From the NCBI GenBank assembly GCA_015272215.1, contig JACYMD010000031.1:1-64000 (forward strand): a stretch of 64,000 nt of DNA, in the 5' to 3' direction. How positions within the stretch are numbered: position 1 is the stretch's first letter; each line of letters opens with the position of its first letter. The position numbers and the translations under genes were made by a program. This DNA comes from Rivularia sp. T60_A2020_040. GTDB taxonomy: Bacteria > Cyanobacteriota > Cyanobacteriia > Cyanobacteriales > Nostocaceae. This document shows positions 36,500 to 44,565 of this stretch, piece by piece. The notes beneath the pieces were generated by a model. That model was not told the origin of the DNA, made no database searches, and saw only the letters and a list, made by a program, of their open reading frames with translations.

Positions 36500-37678
36500 A
36501 TGGCTGAACTTACACTGACTCTAAAACTTCCATTTCACAAGCTAAATCAGTCTAAAGCCTCTGAGTTTGCGCGCCTTGAGAAAATCAATACTGACGTGGC
36601 TAACGACTTACTAAAACTCGAAAAAGCGGACAGAAAGAAGTTGACTAGCAGTGCGTTCGGACATATTGAAATAGGTTCGATGTGGATTAACCAGACCATC
36701 CGAAATTGCAATGCTAAGACGAAGGTGAAGCACTTTAAGCGGTTGCCGCTCGAAGTGAATAATCAAGGCTATGCAGTGCAAAAGTCGGGTGATTTGTTCA
36801 CTGTCTCTTTCTCGCTATATCGTGGGAGGAAAGGACGTATCCCGCTCGAAGTTCATTCCGCTTCACATACCGAAGTCTTAGATAAAGTGCCCAAGGGAGA
36901 AGCTAAGTTAGGCTCTTTGAAGCTGAATAAATCTAAGAAAGGGATATGGTATGCACTCATTTCCGTGTCGATGGAAGTTCCCGACACAGGTGAGGTTAAA
37001 GGCTGGATTGGCGTAGACCGTGGACAGAATAATATTGCTGTTGCCGCATTACCTAAAGGATTTGGACGTTTCTGGAAAGCTGGACGGGTTAAAGCACTCA
37101 GACGACAGTTTCAGAAAACCCGTAAAGCCTTGCAGGAATCTAAGAAAACTAAGGTGGTGAAGCGACTAGAGCAACGTGAAAGACGCATCATGACCCATAT
37201 CAATCACGCCATCTCGAAAGAATTGGTGCAGCTTGCCAAGGATTATGGGATGGGCTTGCGGTTTGAAGATTTAAGCGGGATTCGACAAACATCGAAGCAA
37301 CGCCAGAAAACCAAATCGGACGCAGGTAATAACCGTGATAGTTGGGCATTCTATCAGCTTGAAATCTTTACTCGATACAAAGCGATTCGGGCTGGCGTGC
37401 CAGTCGAGTCAGTACCCGCACCCTATACCAGTAAATCAGATCATCGTAATGGTGTGATTGGGAAAAGGAATGGGCATTGGTTCAAAGGGTTTGACGGGTA
37501 TCGGTGTAATGCTGATTGGAATGCTTCGCAGAATATTGGTCAATGGGTTGGTTTTTCATGCCCACTGGATCTTCAGAACGTTTTGCCTGTAATGGGTGAG
37601 GCTGATTCAATGGGTGGGGTCAATGACAGTCCCTTAACTGAGAATGAGTCTAAGCGGATGAGTTCACTCTCCGCTTAG
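36500..37678 (+). CDS. tnpB: TnpB RNA-guided nuclease of an IS200/IS605-type element
   Basis: A 392-aa TnpB. The RuvC-like catalytic residues are present: Asp in WIGVDRGQNNIAV (about 190), Glu in GLRFEDLSGIR (about 280) and Asp in RCNADWNASQNIG (about 355). The zinc ribbon normally found before the last motif (TSxxCxxCG ... CxxCG) is eroded: PYTSKSDHRNGVIG and WFKGFDGYRC keep one Cys only. I choose the ATG at 36500 because GAAGG lies six bases upstream; earlier in-frame starts read through non-coding sequence. TnpB uses an RNA from the element's own right end as guide to cut DNA at the empty site. Confidence 0.87.
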   Translation: MAELTLTLKLPFHKLNQSKASEFARLEKINTDVANDLLKLEKADRKKLTSSAFGHIEIGSMWINQTIRNCNAKTKVKHFKRLPLEVNNQGYAVQKSGDLFTVSFSLYRGRKGRIPLEVHSASHTEVLDKVPKGEAKLGSLKLNKSKKGIWYALISVSMEVPDTGEVKGWIGVDRGQNNIAVAALPKGFGRFWKAGRVKALRRQFQKTRKALQESKKTKVVKRLEQRERRIMTHINHAISKELVQLAKDYGMGLRFEDLSGIRQTSKQRQKTKSDAGNNRDSWAFYQLEIFTRYKAIRAGVPVESVPAPYTSKSDHRNGVIGKRNGHWFKGFDGYRCNADWNASQNIGQWVGFSCPLDLQNVLPVMGEADSMGGVNDSPLTENESKRMSSLSA

Positions 37679-37722
37679 ATAGCCTCTTGGAATCCCCTGT
37701 CATTTATGCGGGGGAGTGTCAA
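37600..37722 (+). ncRNA. Candidate guide-RNA scaffold (omega RNA) at the tnpB 3' end
   Basis: In TnpB elements the guide RNA overlaps the end of tnpB and the right end. Here a strong stem CTAAGCGGA/TCCGCTTAG (about 37650-37678) overlaps the stop codon, followed by the right-end hairpin at 37694-37714. The guide would begin just after 37722. The 5' limit is a guess. Confidence 0.4.
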
Positions 37723-37959
37723 TCTAGAAACCGTAAACTTCGATTGAGTAGTGAGTAATTCTAGACCCTCGATCAAAGATATGTTAAGTTTTTTAAAATC
37801 CTTTGATTACAAACTATTATAGTAATTTATATTGCAATGGGTGCAAAGCTTTCATATGCTTAATTTGGGGGAAGTTTTTTTTCAGCTTTTAAATGAGCAT
37901 ACCCGTCAAAAAAAGTCTTCGTAGAGTCATAAATTTAGTAAAGTTGTTGGAGTCAGTAA

Positions 37960-38268
37960 ATGCCTATAGCAGTTGGAATGATTGAAACTAAGGGATTCCC
38001 CGCAGTAGTAGAAGCAGCGGATGCCATGGTGAAAGCCGCTCGCGTGACCTTAGTCGGTTACGAAAAAATCGGTAGCGCTCGTGTAACTGTAATCGTGCGG
38101 GGAGATGTATCTGAGGTACAAGCTTCAGTTGCAGCAGGTATCGAAGCTGCAAGACGGGTAAACGGTGGTGAAGTTGTTTCCACTCATATTATTGCCCGTC
38201 CCCATGAAAATTTGGAATATGTTCTACCAATTAGATATACCGAAGCAGTGGAACAATTCCGAACTTAA
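37960..38268 (+). CDS. ccmK2: Carboxysome shell hexamer protein CcmK (CcmK2-like)
   Basis: A 102-aa single BMC-domain protein, the main facet tile of the beta-carboxysome shell. It reads [23 protein letters not shown] at the start and [21 protein letters not shown] at the end, close to CcmK2 in length, with the pore loop KIGSAR. It is the first gene of the ccmK-K-L-M-N-O run. TTGGAG lies upstream as ribosome-binding site. The number 1 or 2 is assigned by length and order only: the shorter one first, as in Synechocystis. Confidence 0.9.
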   Translation: MPIAVGMIETKGFPAVVEAADAMVKAARVTLVGYEKIGSARVTVIVRGDVSEVQASVAAGIEAARRVNGGEVVSTHIIARPHENLEYVLPIRYTEAVEQFRT

Positions 38269-38629
38269 AGGGTATTGATAACTTGAAATGCCTAAATATT
38301 GGATTTATTTTCGGAAAAAGTAACCAATTGTTAAAAAATCTAGTCGTCATTTAACACTAATACAGGAACCTAGAAAATCAACCCTTGTAATCAAACCTAT
38401 AGTGAAAGCGCAGGGTAATACAGGTTGTAAAATAGCCTTTGAGCTTGAGAAAAATTTGTTTCTAGGTCTTTCCTAAATTAACTAGATATATTTAGTTAAA
38501 TCTGAGTGGAGAATTTAGCAGCGCTACAGTAGTACTATAGGTTTACGACTAGCTAGACAAATGAAAGATACCCATTTGTTTACAACATGGGGACAGTCAA
38601 TTTAGAAAATTTTTTGAGGATAGAAAGTA
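38269..38629. other. Gap between the two ccmK genes
   Basis: 361 bases without a gene, long for an operon. A second promoter or an mRNA processing site could lie here, allowing different doses of the two CcmK proteins. I see no tandem repeat in it, unlike most gaps in the window. Confidence 0.5.
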
Positions 38630-38974
38630 ATGTCAATTGCAGTTGGAATGGTAGAAACTCTGGGTTTTCCAGCAGTTGTAGAAGCAGCGGATGCGATGGT
38701 GAAAGCTGCTCGCGTCACCTTGGTTGGATATGAAAAAATCGGTACAGGTCGCGTTACCGTTATTGTGAGAGGAGATGTTTCTGAGGTACAAGCTTCAGTT
38801 GGAGCAGGAGTTGAGTCTGTGAAGCGAGTGAATGGGGGACAAGTATTGTCTACTCATATCATCGCTCGTCCCCACGAAAACCTAGAATACGTTTTACCAA
38901 TTAGATATACCGAAGATGTAGAGCAATTCCGGGAAAATGTCAACGCAATTCGTCCTTATGGTGGAAGACCGTAA
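38630..38974 (+). CDS. ccmK1: Carboxysome shell hexamer protein CcmK (CcmK1-like)
   Basis: A 114-aa BMC-domain protein, about 90% like the preceding CcmK over 100 residues, with a short extra tail ([13 protein letters not shown]). A tail of this size marks CcmK1-type proteins. It has the pore loop KIGTGR. It should mix or alternate with CcmK2 in the shell facets. GAGGA lies about 10 bases before the ATG. ccmL follows after 14 bases. Confidence 0.9.
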   Translation: MSIAVGMVETLGFPAVVEAADAMVKAARVTLVGYEKIGTGRVTVIVRGDVSEVQASVGAGVESVKRVNGGQVLSTHIIARPHENLEYVLPIRYTEDVEQFRENVNAIRPYGGRP

Positions 38975-38988
38975 TATTGTAAAAAGCA

Positions 38989-39288
38989 ATGCAAATTGCC
39001 AGAGTTCGCGGTACAGTATCTAGCACGCAAAAAGATCCAAGTCTTAGAGGAGTGAAACTGCTGTTATTACAGTTAATCGATGAAGAAGGACGTATCCAGC
39101 CAGAATACGAAGTTGCGGCAGATATTGTGGGTGCGGGAGTTGATGAATGGGTACTCATCAGTCGTGGTAGTGCTGCGCGTCAAATTGACGGCAACGAACA
39201 GCGTCCAATAGATGCAGCAGTAGTGGCGATAATTGATACAGTTTATGTGGAAAATCGCTTAATTTACAGCAAAAAAGAACAATATTAA
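38989..39288 (+). CDS. ccmL: Carboxysome shell vertex protein CcmL
   Basis: A 99-aa pentamer-forming EutN/CcmL-family protein that caps the corners of the carboxysome. The start MQIARVRGTVSSTQKDPSLRG and the core VGAGVDEWVLISRGSAARQ are diagnostic. It sits between ccmK1 (14 bases) and ccmM (241 bases). The gap to ccmM is filled with GGTTAGTTGATAGT-type repeats. Confidence 0.95.
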   Translation: MQIARVRGTVSSTQKDPSLRGVKLLLLQLIDEEGRIQPEYEVAADIVGAGVDEWVLISRGSAARQIDGNEQRPIDAAVVAIIDTVYVENRLIYSKKEQY

Positions 39289-39290
39289 TA

Positions 39291-39392
39291 ATTAGTGGTT
39301 AGTAGTTAGTGGTTAGTTGATAGTGGTTAGTTGATAGTGGTTAGTTGATAGTTGTGAGTAGATAGTGGTTAGTTGATAGTTGTTAGTTGTTA
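39291..39392. repeat. Tandem repeats GTGGTTA / GTTGATA in the ccmL-ccmM gap
   Basis: About fourteen heptamer-like units (GTGGTTA, GTTGATA, GTTAGTT) inside the ccm operon, then TAACTCCTAACTCTTAACTCC and a variant GACGTAGCAATACG palindrome to about 39490. Confidence 0.85.
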
Positions 39393-39529
39393 ATAAAATA
39401 ACTGATAATTCATAACTCCTAACTCTTAACTCCTAATTTCTAACTCCCGTACAGACGTAGCAATACGCCCCGTCTCTACAAAACTAACTCTTAACTAATA
39501 AAAAAATGCATTTAAGGAGAAACAACGCT

Positions 39530-41293
39530 ATGAGAGTCCGCACCACCACAGCGGCTCCCCCAACCCCGTGGTCTAAGAATTTGGCTGAACCACGAATTCA
39601 CGAAACTGCTTTCGTCCATTCGTTTTCATACATTATTGGTGATGTTGAAATCAGTTCAAATGTTATAGTTGCTCCCGGAAGTTCGGTGCGAGCAGATGAG
39701 GGGTCGCCATTTTATATAGGTGAAAATACCAATATTCAAGATGGTGTTGTTATACATGGATTAGAACGAGGTCGTGTACTGGGAGATAACAACAAAGAAT
39801 ACTCAGTATGGATAGGGAAAGACAGTTGTATTACCCATCTGTCTCTGATTCACGGACCGTGTTATGTGGGTGATAACTGTTTCATCGGCTTTCGTTCCAC
39901 AGTATTTAATGCCAAAGTGGGCGACGGTTGTATCGTGATGATGCACGCCTTAATTCAAGATGTGGAAATTCCTCCCGGTAAATACGTACCTTCTGGGGCT
40001 GTGATTACCAGCCAACACCAAGCTGACCGTTTGTCAGATGTAAATTCAGAGGATCAAGAATTTGCTCATCATGTAGTAGGAGTAAATCAGGCACTGAGAG
40101 TAGGTTATCTTTGTGCCGAAGATAGTAAGTGTATTGCAGCAGTTCGCAAAAAAATAGACATATATAATACAAACGAAGATAAAGGTTTAGAAAGGAGTAT
40201 TGAAGTGTATAACAATGGTTTGGATACTCAAACAGTAGAGCAAGTGCGCTATCTGTTAGAGCAAGGGTTTAAAATTGGCACCGAACACGTAGATAATAGA
40301 CGTTTTCGCACTGGTTCTTGGCATAGCTGTCAACCGATTGAAGCCAGAAGCGTAGGTGAAGCAGTATCAGCCTTAGAAGGCTGTATGACTGAACACCAAG
40401 GCGAATACGTGCGTTTATTTGGAATCGATGCCAAGCAGAAAAAACGGGTATTAGAAACCATCATTCAACGTCCAGATGGTTCGACAAAACCAACTATAAT
40501 CTCAACCTACAGCGCTCCTGCAAGCAGTAGTAATGGTAGTTATAGCAATAGTGGTTCAAGCAATGGTGGTCGCAACAGTAGCTATAGTAATGGGAATTCC
40601 AGCAGTGGTAGTTCCCAATTAGATAGTGAGACAATCGATCAAATGCGTAACCTACTTTCAGGAGGTTACAGAATTGGTATGGAACACGTTGATAGCAGAC
40701 GCTTCCGTACAGGTTCCTGGCAAAGCTGTAGCCCAATTGAAACAAAAAATCTCAATGAGGCTATTTCTGCTTTAGAAGAATGCATGAGAAGCCATCAAGG
40801 CGAGTATGTGCGCCTAATTGGTATTGACACCAAAGGGAAACGCCGGGTATTAGAAAGCATTATTCAACGTCCTGATGGTTCTGGTGGTACTGCATCCAAA
40901 GGTAACGGTAGTTCATATAAGAGTGATACAAGTAAGAGGGATACAAGTTCAAGTTACGCCTCAACTTCGAGTTCTACTCCCGTAAAAAGTTACAGTACGG
41001 CGAGTGGTGGTACTGCAACCCTTACCAATAATCAATTAAGTACCGAAGTTTTAGAAGAAGTTCGACACCTGTTGCATGGCGGTTATAAAATCAGTGCCGA
41101 ACACGTAGACAACCGTCGTTTCCGTACAGGTTCTTGGTCAAGTTGCGGACAAATAGAGTCAACGAACGAAAGAGAAGTACTAGGTATCCTCGAATCTTAT
41201 CTCGCAGAATATCCAGGAGAATACGTCCGCTTGATTGGTATCGATCCGAAAGCCAAGCGTCGCGTAGTCGAAAACATTATTCAACGTCCGTAA
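39530..41293 (+). CDS. ccmM: Carboxysome assembly protein CcmM (gamma-CA domain plus three Rubisco-small-subunit-like domains)
   Basis: A 587-aa organiser that links Rubisco into a condensate and to the shell. The gamma carbonic anhydrase domain (about 1-210) keeps three His regions (VVIHGLE, LSLIHGP, IVMMHAL) and a Cys195/Cys201 pair like the redox-switch disulfide of active CcmM. Three small-subunit-like domains follow at about 232-315, 364-447 and 504-587, each with [14 protein letters not shown]; domains 1 and 2 have a second Cys, domain 3 does not. The linkers are Ser/Asn/Gly-rich. I start at 39530 because AAGGAG precedes it at 39514. An internal start at 40205 should give the short form. 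Confidence 0.96.
   Translation: MRVRTTTAAPPTPWSKNLAEPRIHETAFVHSFSYIIGDVEISSNVIVAPGSSVRADEGSPFYIGENTNIQDGVVIHGLERGRVLGDNNKEYSVWIGKDSCITHLSLIHGPCYVGDNCFIGFRSTVFNAKVGDGCIVMMHALIQDVEIPPGKYVPSGAVITSQHQADRLSDVNSEDQEFAHHVVGVNQALRVGYLCAEDSKCIAAVRKKIDIYNTNEDKGLERSIEVYNNGLDTQTVEQVRYLLEQGFKIGTEHVDNRRFRTGSWHSCQPIEARSVGEAVSALEGCMTEHQGEYVRLFGIDAKQKKRVLETIIQRPDGSTKPTIISTYSAPASSSNGSYSNSGSSNGGRNSSYSNGNSSSGSSQLDSETIDQMRNLLSGGYRIGMEHVDSRRFRTGSWQSCSPIETKNLNEAISALEECMRSHQGEYVRLIGIDTKGKRRVLESIIQRPDGSGGTASKGNGSSYKSDTSKRDTSSSYASTSSSTPVKSYSTASGGTATLTNNQLSTEVLEEVRHLLHGGYKISAEHVDNRRFRTGSWSSCGQIESTNEREVLGILESYLAEYPGEYVRLIGIDPKAKRRVVENIIQRP
40192..40207 (+). promoter_or_regulatory. ccmM: Internal ribosome-binding site and GTG start for short CcmM
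   Basis: AAGGAG (40192-40197), seven bases, then an in-frame GTG at codon 226, just before the first Rubisco-small-subunit-like domain. It would give a 362-aa form of three such domains. This matches the internal GTG that makes M35 in Synechococcus elongatus. Confidence 0.8.
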
Positions 41294-41336
41294 TCGAATT
41301 TTAGATTTTGGATTTTAGATTTTGGATTAGAGGATA

Positions 41337-41448
41337 GGGTTAGCAGTGAGGAGTGAGGAGTGAGGAGTAAAGAGTTAGGTGTTAGGAGTGAGGAGTTATT
41401 TCCCCCCATCCCCTTGTCCCCCCATCCCCCATCCTCCCATCCTCCACC
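41337..41448. repeat. GTGAGGA repeats and CCCCATCC tract between ccmM and ccmN
   Basis: GAGGAGTGAGGAGTGAGGAG units are followed by a C-rich CCCCCATCCCCTTGTCC tract. Confidence 0.85.
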
Positions 41449-41470
41449 AACGAGGTAAAATAGGTAAAAT

Positions 41471-42214
41471 ATGTCCGTGCCGCCACTGCGCCTATATAAT
41501 AATTTCGAGCCTTTTTTCAGTGGCGAGGTGATTGTTCATGCTAGTGCGGTTATCGCGCCAGGGGTAATCATGCAAGCGGCTCCCAATAGTAAAATAATTA
41601 TCGGTTCTGGAGTTTGTATTGGTATGGGGTCAATTCTCCAGGTCGATGCAGGAATTTTAGAGATCGAATCGGGAGCAAATTTAGGAGCCGGTTTCCTGAT
41701 GGTTGGCGCAGGTAAAATTGGTGTAAATGCTTGTATAGGTTCGGCTACAACTGTCTTTCGTGCTAGTGTGGAAGCGGGGAAAGTCGTTCCGGCAGGTTCG
41801 GTTATTGGAGACAATAGCAGGTCTTTGAGCGAATCTTCCAACGAGGAAATGAATGGTAAACTCAAGCAAACTCAGTTACCTCTAACTGAAGAAGTCAAGG
41901 AAGAAATTTCCTCTCATATTCCCAATTCTCCAACTTACGTCACTCCCCCCCTTACCCCATCACCTCGTCCTTACGTTAGTCCATCTCCAATTTCGTATTT
42001 TTTTCCTGTTAAAGATTCAATAGAAGAAAAAGCTGTTTCCTCGGATTCAGCAGCAGAAGAATCAGCCGAACAACCCACCAATGTTAATTCAAACGGGGTT
42101 GGAAATCATATATATGGAAGAACTAATATCAAAAGTCTGTTGATAACTTTATTCCCTCATAGACAATCTTTGGATACACCTGTATCTGAGGATAACCAAT
42201 CGGAAGATGGATGA
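41471..42214 (+). CDS. ccmN: Carboxysome assembly protein CcmN
   Basis: A 247-aa adaptor between CcmM and the shell. Residues about 15-120 form a left-handed beta helix of hexapeptide repeats (VIAPGVIMQA, IIIGSGVCIGMGSIL, IGVNACIGSATTVF) that binds CcmM. A Pro/Ser/Glu-rich linker (130-210) follows. The C-terminal amphipathic helix YGRTNIKSLLITLFPHR is the encapsulation peptide that docks on CcmK; the related motif in Synechococcus ends in MFPDR. AGGTAAAA lies upstream of the ATG. Confidence 0.93.
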   Translation: MSVPPLRLYNNFEPFFSGEVIVHASAVIAPGVIMQAAPNSKIIIGSGVCIGMGSILQVDAGILEIESGANLGAGFLMVGAGKIGVNACIGSATTVFRASVEAGKVVPAGSVIGDNSRSLSESSNEEMNGKLKQTQLPLTEEVKEEISSHIPNSPTYVTPPLTPSPRPYVSPSPISYFFPVKDSIEEKAVSSDSAAEESAEQPTNVNSNGVGNHIYGRTNIKSLLITLFPHRQSLDTPVSEDNQSEDG

Positions 42215-42414
42215 ATTATTCACGACACAGTTTGCAATCGCCTAGTGTAAGCTCGTTGCGATCGCAAATAATGCATTTTTGATGACAATTATTTTTCATG
42301 CTTCATCCTCAATCTTTTATAGAAGCTAAAGTGAAAGGTAAGGCGTAAAAACAATATGTTTAATTTTTATCCTTCACTTTTTATAGTCAATGGGAATTTT
42401 GGGGAGAAATACTA

Positions 42415-43218
42415 ATGCATTCTTATAATCAATCTTCATCACACAGTCGAGAAAAAACTAAAGGTGCTGCTTTGGGGTTAGTATCTACTCAGAGTTTCCC
42501 TGCAATTGTGGGAACGGCGGATATGATGCTCAAATCTGCTGGGGTTCACTTAATTGGATATGAAAAAATTGGCGGGGGACATTGTACTGCTGTGATTCGC
42601 GGAGGGGTTGCTGATGTCCGTTTGGCTGTAGAAGCTGGTGAACAAACCGCTAAGCAATTCGGACAGTTTATTTCTAGCTTGGTAATTCCTCGTCCTTATC
42701 CTAATTTAAATATAGTATTACCTATTACTAGTAGATTAAGTGAAATTGCTGATGGTTCCACCTATAATAGATTGAGCAATCAAGCAGTGGGGTTAGTAGA
42801 AACAATCGGGTTTCCGGCGATGGTAGGAGCAGCGGACGCTATGCTTAAATCAGCAGATGTCCAGTTAGCGGCTTATGAAAAAATCGGCTCTGGATTGTGT
42901 ACTGCAATTATTCGCGGTTCTGTAGCAAATGTTGCAGTAGCAGTAGAAGCTGGGATGTACGAAGCAGAACGCATTGGAGAATTGAATGCGGTGATGGTGA
43001 TACCTCGTCCCTTAGATGAGCTAGAGCAAACTTTACCAGTAGCAAGTTGTTGGATTGAGCAGCGTCAACCCGTAAGATTACCAATTAACATTAAAGAGCA
43101 AGTTGGGGAAGCAGAATTAATCGAGTTGCCAGAATTAAATAAGTTACCCGAAAAAGTAGTCGAAGAAATATCGATTTTACCGGAAGTCGAAAGGTTAGAA
43201 ATGGGTGAGTTGGAATAG
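42415..43218 (+). CDS. ccmO: Carboxysome shell protein CcmO (two BMC domains)
   Basis: A 267-aa tandem-BMC shell protein. BMC domain 1 (about 16-110) reads GAALGLVSTQSFPAIVGTADMML; BMC domain 2 (about 122-208) reads AVGLVETIGFPAMVGAADAMLKSADV. It forms pseudo-hexameric trimers needed for shell closure. The C-terminal 55 residues are acidic and Leu/Pro/Glu-rich. GGGGAG lies 10 bases before the ATG. It is the last ccm gene, after a 200-base gap from ccmN; in some cyanobacteria ccmO lies elsewhere. Confidence 0.93.
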   Translation: MHSYNQSSSHSREKTKGAALGLVSTQSFPAIVGTADMMLKSAGVHLIGYEKIGGGHCTAVIRGGVADVRLAVEAGEQTAKQFGQFISSLVIPRPYPNLNIVLPITSRLSEIADGSTYNRLSNQAVGLVETIGFPAMVGAADAMLKSADVQLAAYEKIGSGLCTAIIRGSVANVAVAVEAGMYEAERIGELNAVMVIPRPLDELEQTLPVASCWIEQRQPVRLPINIKEQVGEAELIELPELNKLPEKVVEEISILPEVERLEMGELE

Positions 43219-43368
43219 AAATTGGTAATGGGTAATTGTCAACTGTCAACTGTGTAATCCTTTTTAATCCGTGGTCTAGGGATGCGGTTAATTATGATCA
43301 TAACTTCTAAATGTCATAAGTTAAATACCGAATTTTGAATAACAAACATAGACTTTTCTCTATGTAAA

Positions 43369-43391
43369 CCCTCAGATTTTTTTCGTGAGGG
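43369..43391 (+). terminator. Possible terminator after ccmO
   Basis: CCCTCA (43369-43374) pairs with TGAGGG (43386-43391), followed six bases later by a run of six T. A second short palindrome CTCTCTATGAGAGAG lies at about 43435-43449, near the start of the LysR gene. Confidence 0.4.
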
Positions 43392-43501
43392 AAAGCATTT
43401 TTTACTTAATTATTCGGTAATACTTATATATATATCTCTCTATGAGAGAGCATCCTTTTGAGGGTGTTTATTTATGAAGTGTTATAAGAGGATAATCACC
43501 A

Positions 43502-44422
43502 TTGAATCAAGCGACGCTGCATCAGTTAAAAGTGTTCGAGGCTGCGGCACGACACAGTAGTTTTACTCGCGCCGCAGAAGAATTGTTTCTTACGCAACCC
43601 ACTATTTCGATGCAAATAAAACAACTAACAAAATCAGTGGGAATACCGTTATTTGAACAAGTTGGTAAACGCTTGTATCTTACGGATGCAGGACGAGAAT
43701 TATTTGCTACTTGCCAAGATATATTTAATATTTTGGCTAAATTTGAAATGAAAGTAGCGGATTTAAAAGGATTAAAACAAGGGCAATTACGTTTAGCAGT
43801 AATTACCACAGCAAAATATTTTATTCCACGTTTATTAGGCGCATTTTGTCAGCTTTATCCGGGAATTGAGATTGCTTTACAAGTAACAAATCATGAAGGA
43901 ATTCTGGAACGAATGACGAATAATCAAGACGATTTATATATTATGAGTCAAATTCCAGAAAATCTTGACATCAATTATCAAGAATTTTTAGATAATCCTT
44001 TAATAGTTTTAGCTCCAATTAATCATCCTTTAGCTGGTGAAAAGAATATTCCAATATCAAGGTTAGCAAATGAACCTTTTATTATGCGAGAACCCGGTTC
44101 TGGAACACGAAGAGCGGTGCAAAAGTTATTTGAAGAAAAGAATGTAGAAGTGAAAGTAAAATTGGAATTAGGTAGTAATGAAGCGATTAAACAAGCTATT
44201 GCCGGAGGCTTGGGAATATCGGTTTTATCTCGTCATACATTAATGCCTTATGCTGAAGATTTAATAATTTTAGATGTAGAACATTTCCCCATAAAACGCA
44301 ATTGGTATATGGTTTATCCCAACGGTAAACAATTATCGATTGTTGCACGTGCCTATTTTGAATATTTATTAGAAGCTGCAAAGCAATTTGCTTCAGAAAC
44401 AGCTTTGTATGGGAATGGGTAA
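43502..44422 (+). CDS. LysR-type regulator of carbon genes (RbcR/CmpR/CcmR type)
   Basis: A 306-aa LysR-family activator/repressor. The N-terminal helix-turn-helix (LHQLKVFEAAARHSSFTRAAEELFLTQPTISMQIKQLTKSVG) and the effector domain (ITTAKYFIPRLLGAFCQLYPGIEIALQV; EPGSGTRRAVQKLFEE) are those of the CbbR/RbcR group that responds to carbon status. The start is a TTG, supported by AAGAGGA nine bases upstream and an in-frame stop just before. It follows the ccm genes, so it probably controls ccm, ndhF-ndhD-cup, or bicarbonate uptake. Which of RbcR, CmpR or NdhR it is cannot be told from this window. Confidence 0.88.
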   Translation: MNQATLHQLKVFEAAARHSSFTRAAEELFLTQPTISMQIKQLTKSVGIPLFEQVGKRLYLTDAGRELFATCQDIFNILAKFEMKVADLKGLKQGQLRLAVITTAKYFIPRLLGAFCQLYPGIEIALQVTNHEGILERMTNNQDDLYIMSQIPENLDINYQEFLDNPLIVLAPINHPLAGEKNIPISRLANEPFIMREPGSGTRRAVQKLFEEKNVEVKVKLELGSNEAIKQAIAGGLGISVLSRHTLMPYAEDLIILDVEHFPIKRNWYMVYPNGKQLSIVARAYFEYLLEAAKQFASETALYGNG

Positions 44423-44431
44423 TTGGTAATT

Positions 44432-44475
44432 GATAACTGTCAACTGTCAACTGTCAACTGTCAACTGTCAACTGG
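44432..44475. repeat. Tandem heptamer repeat, unit TGTCAAC
   Basis: Six copies of AACTGTC directly after the LysR gene. Confidence 0.9.
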
Positions 44476-44565
44476 GTAATTAAATCCGTGAAATCAGTGT
44501 AATCCTATTCCATCCGTGATCTACAATTAACCAGCATAACCGTTCGCAATTAAGGAAAACTGGCA

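Larger units (their letters stand above)
36240..37722 (+). mobile_element. IS200/IS605-family element carrying only tnpB (IS1341-like)
   Basis: A tnpB gene without tnpA. The right end has the layout usual for this family: an imperfect GC-rich hairpin (CCCCTGTCATTTATGCGGGGG, 37694-37714) followed by AGTGTCAA ending at 37722. The left end is uncertain; the position given is an estimate. The element lies between the divergent ndhF and ccmK genes, about 240 bases before ccmK. Without tnpA it needs a transposase from elsewhere to move. Confidence 0.65.

Noticed and set aside
40494-40745. Minus-strand open frame rich in Tyr, Cys and His
   Set aside because: It is the reverse complement of the Ser/Asn/Gly linker of CcmM and is a composition artefact.
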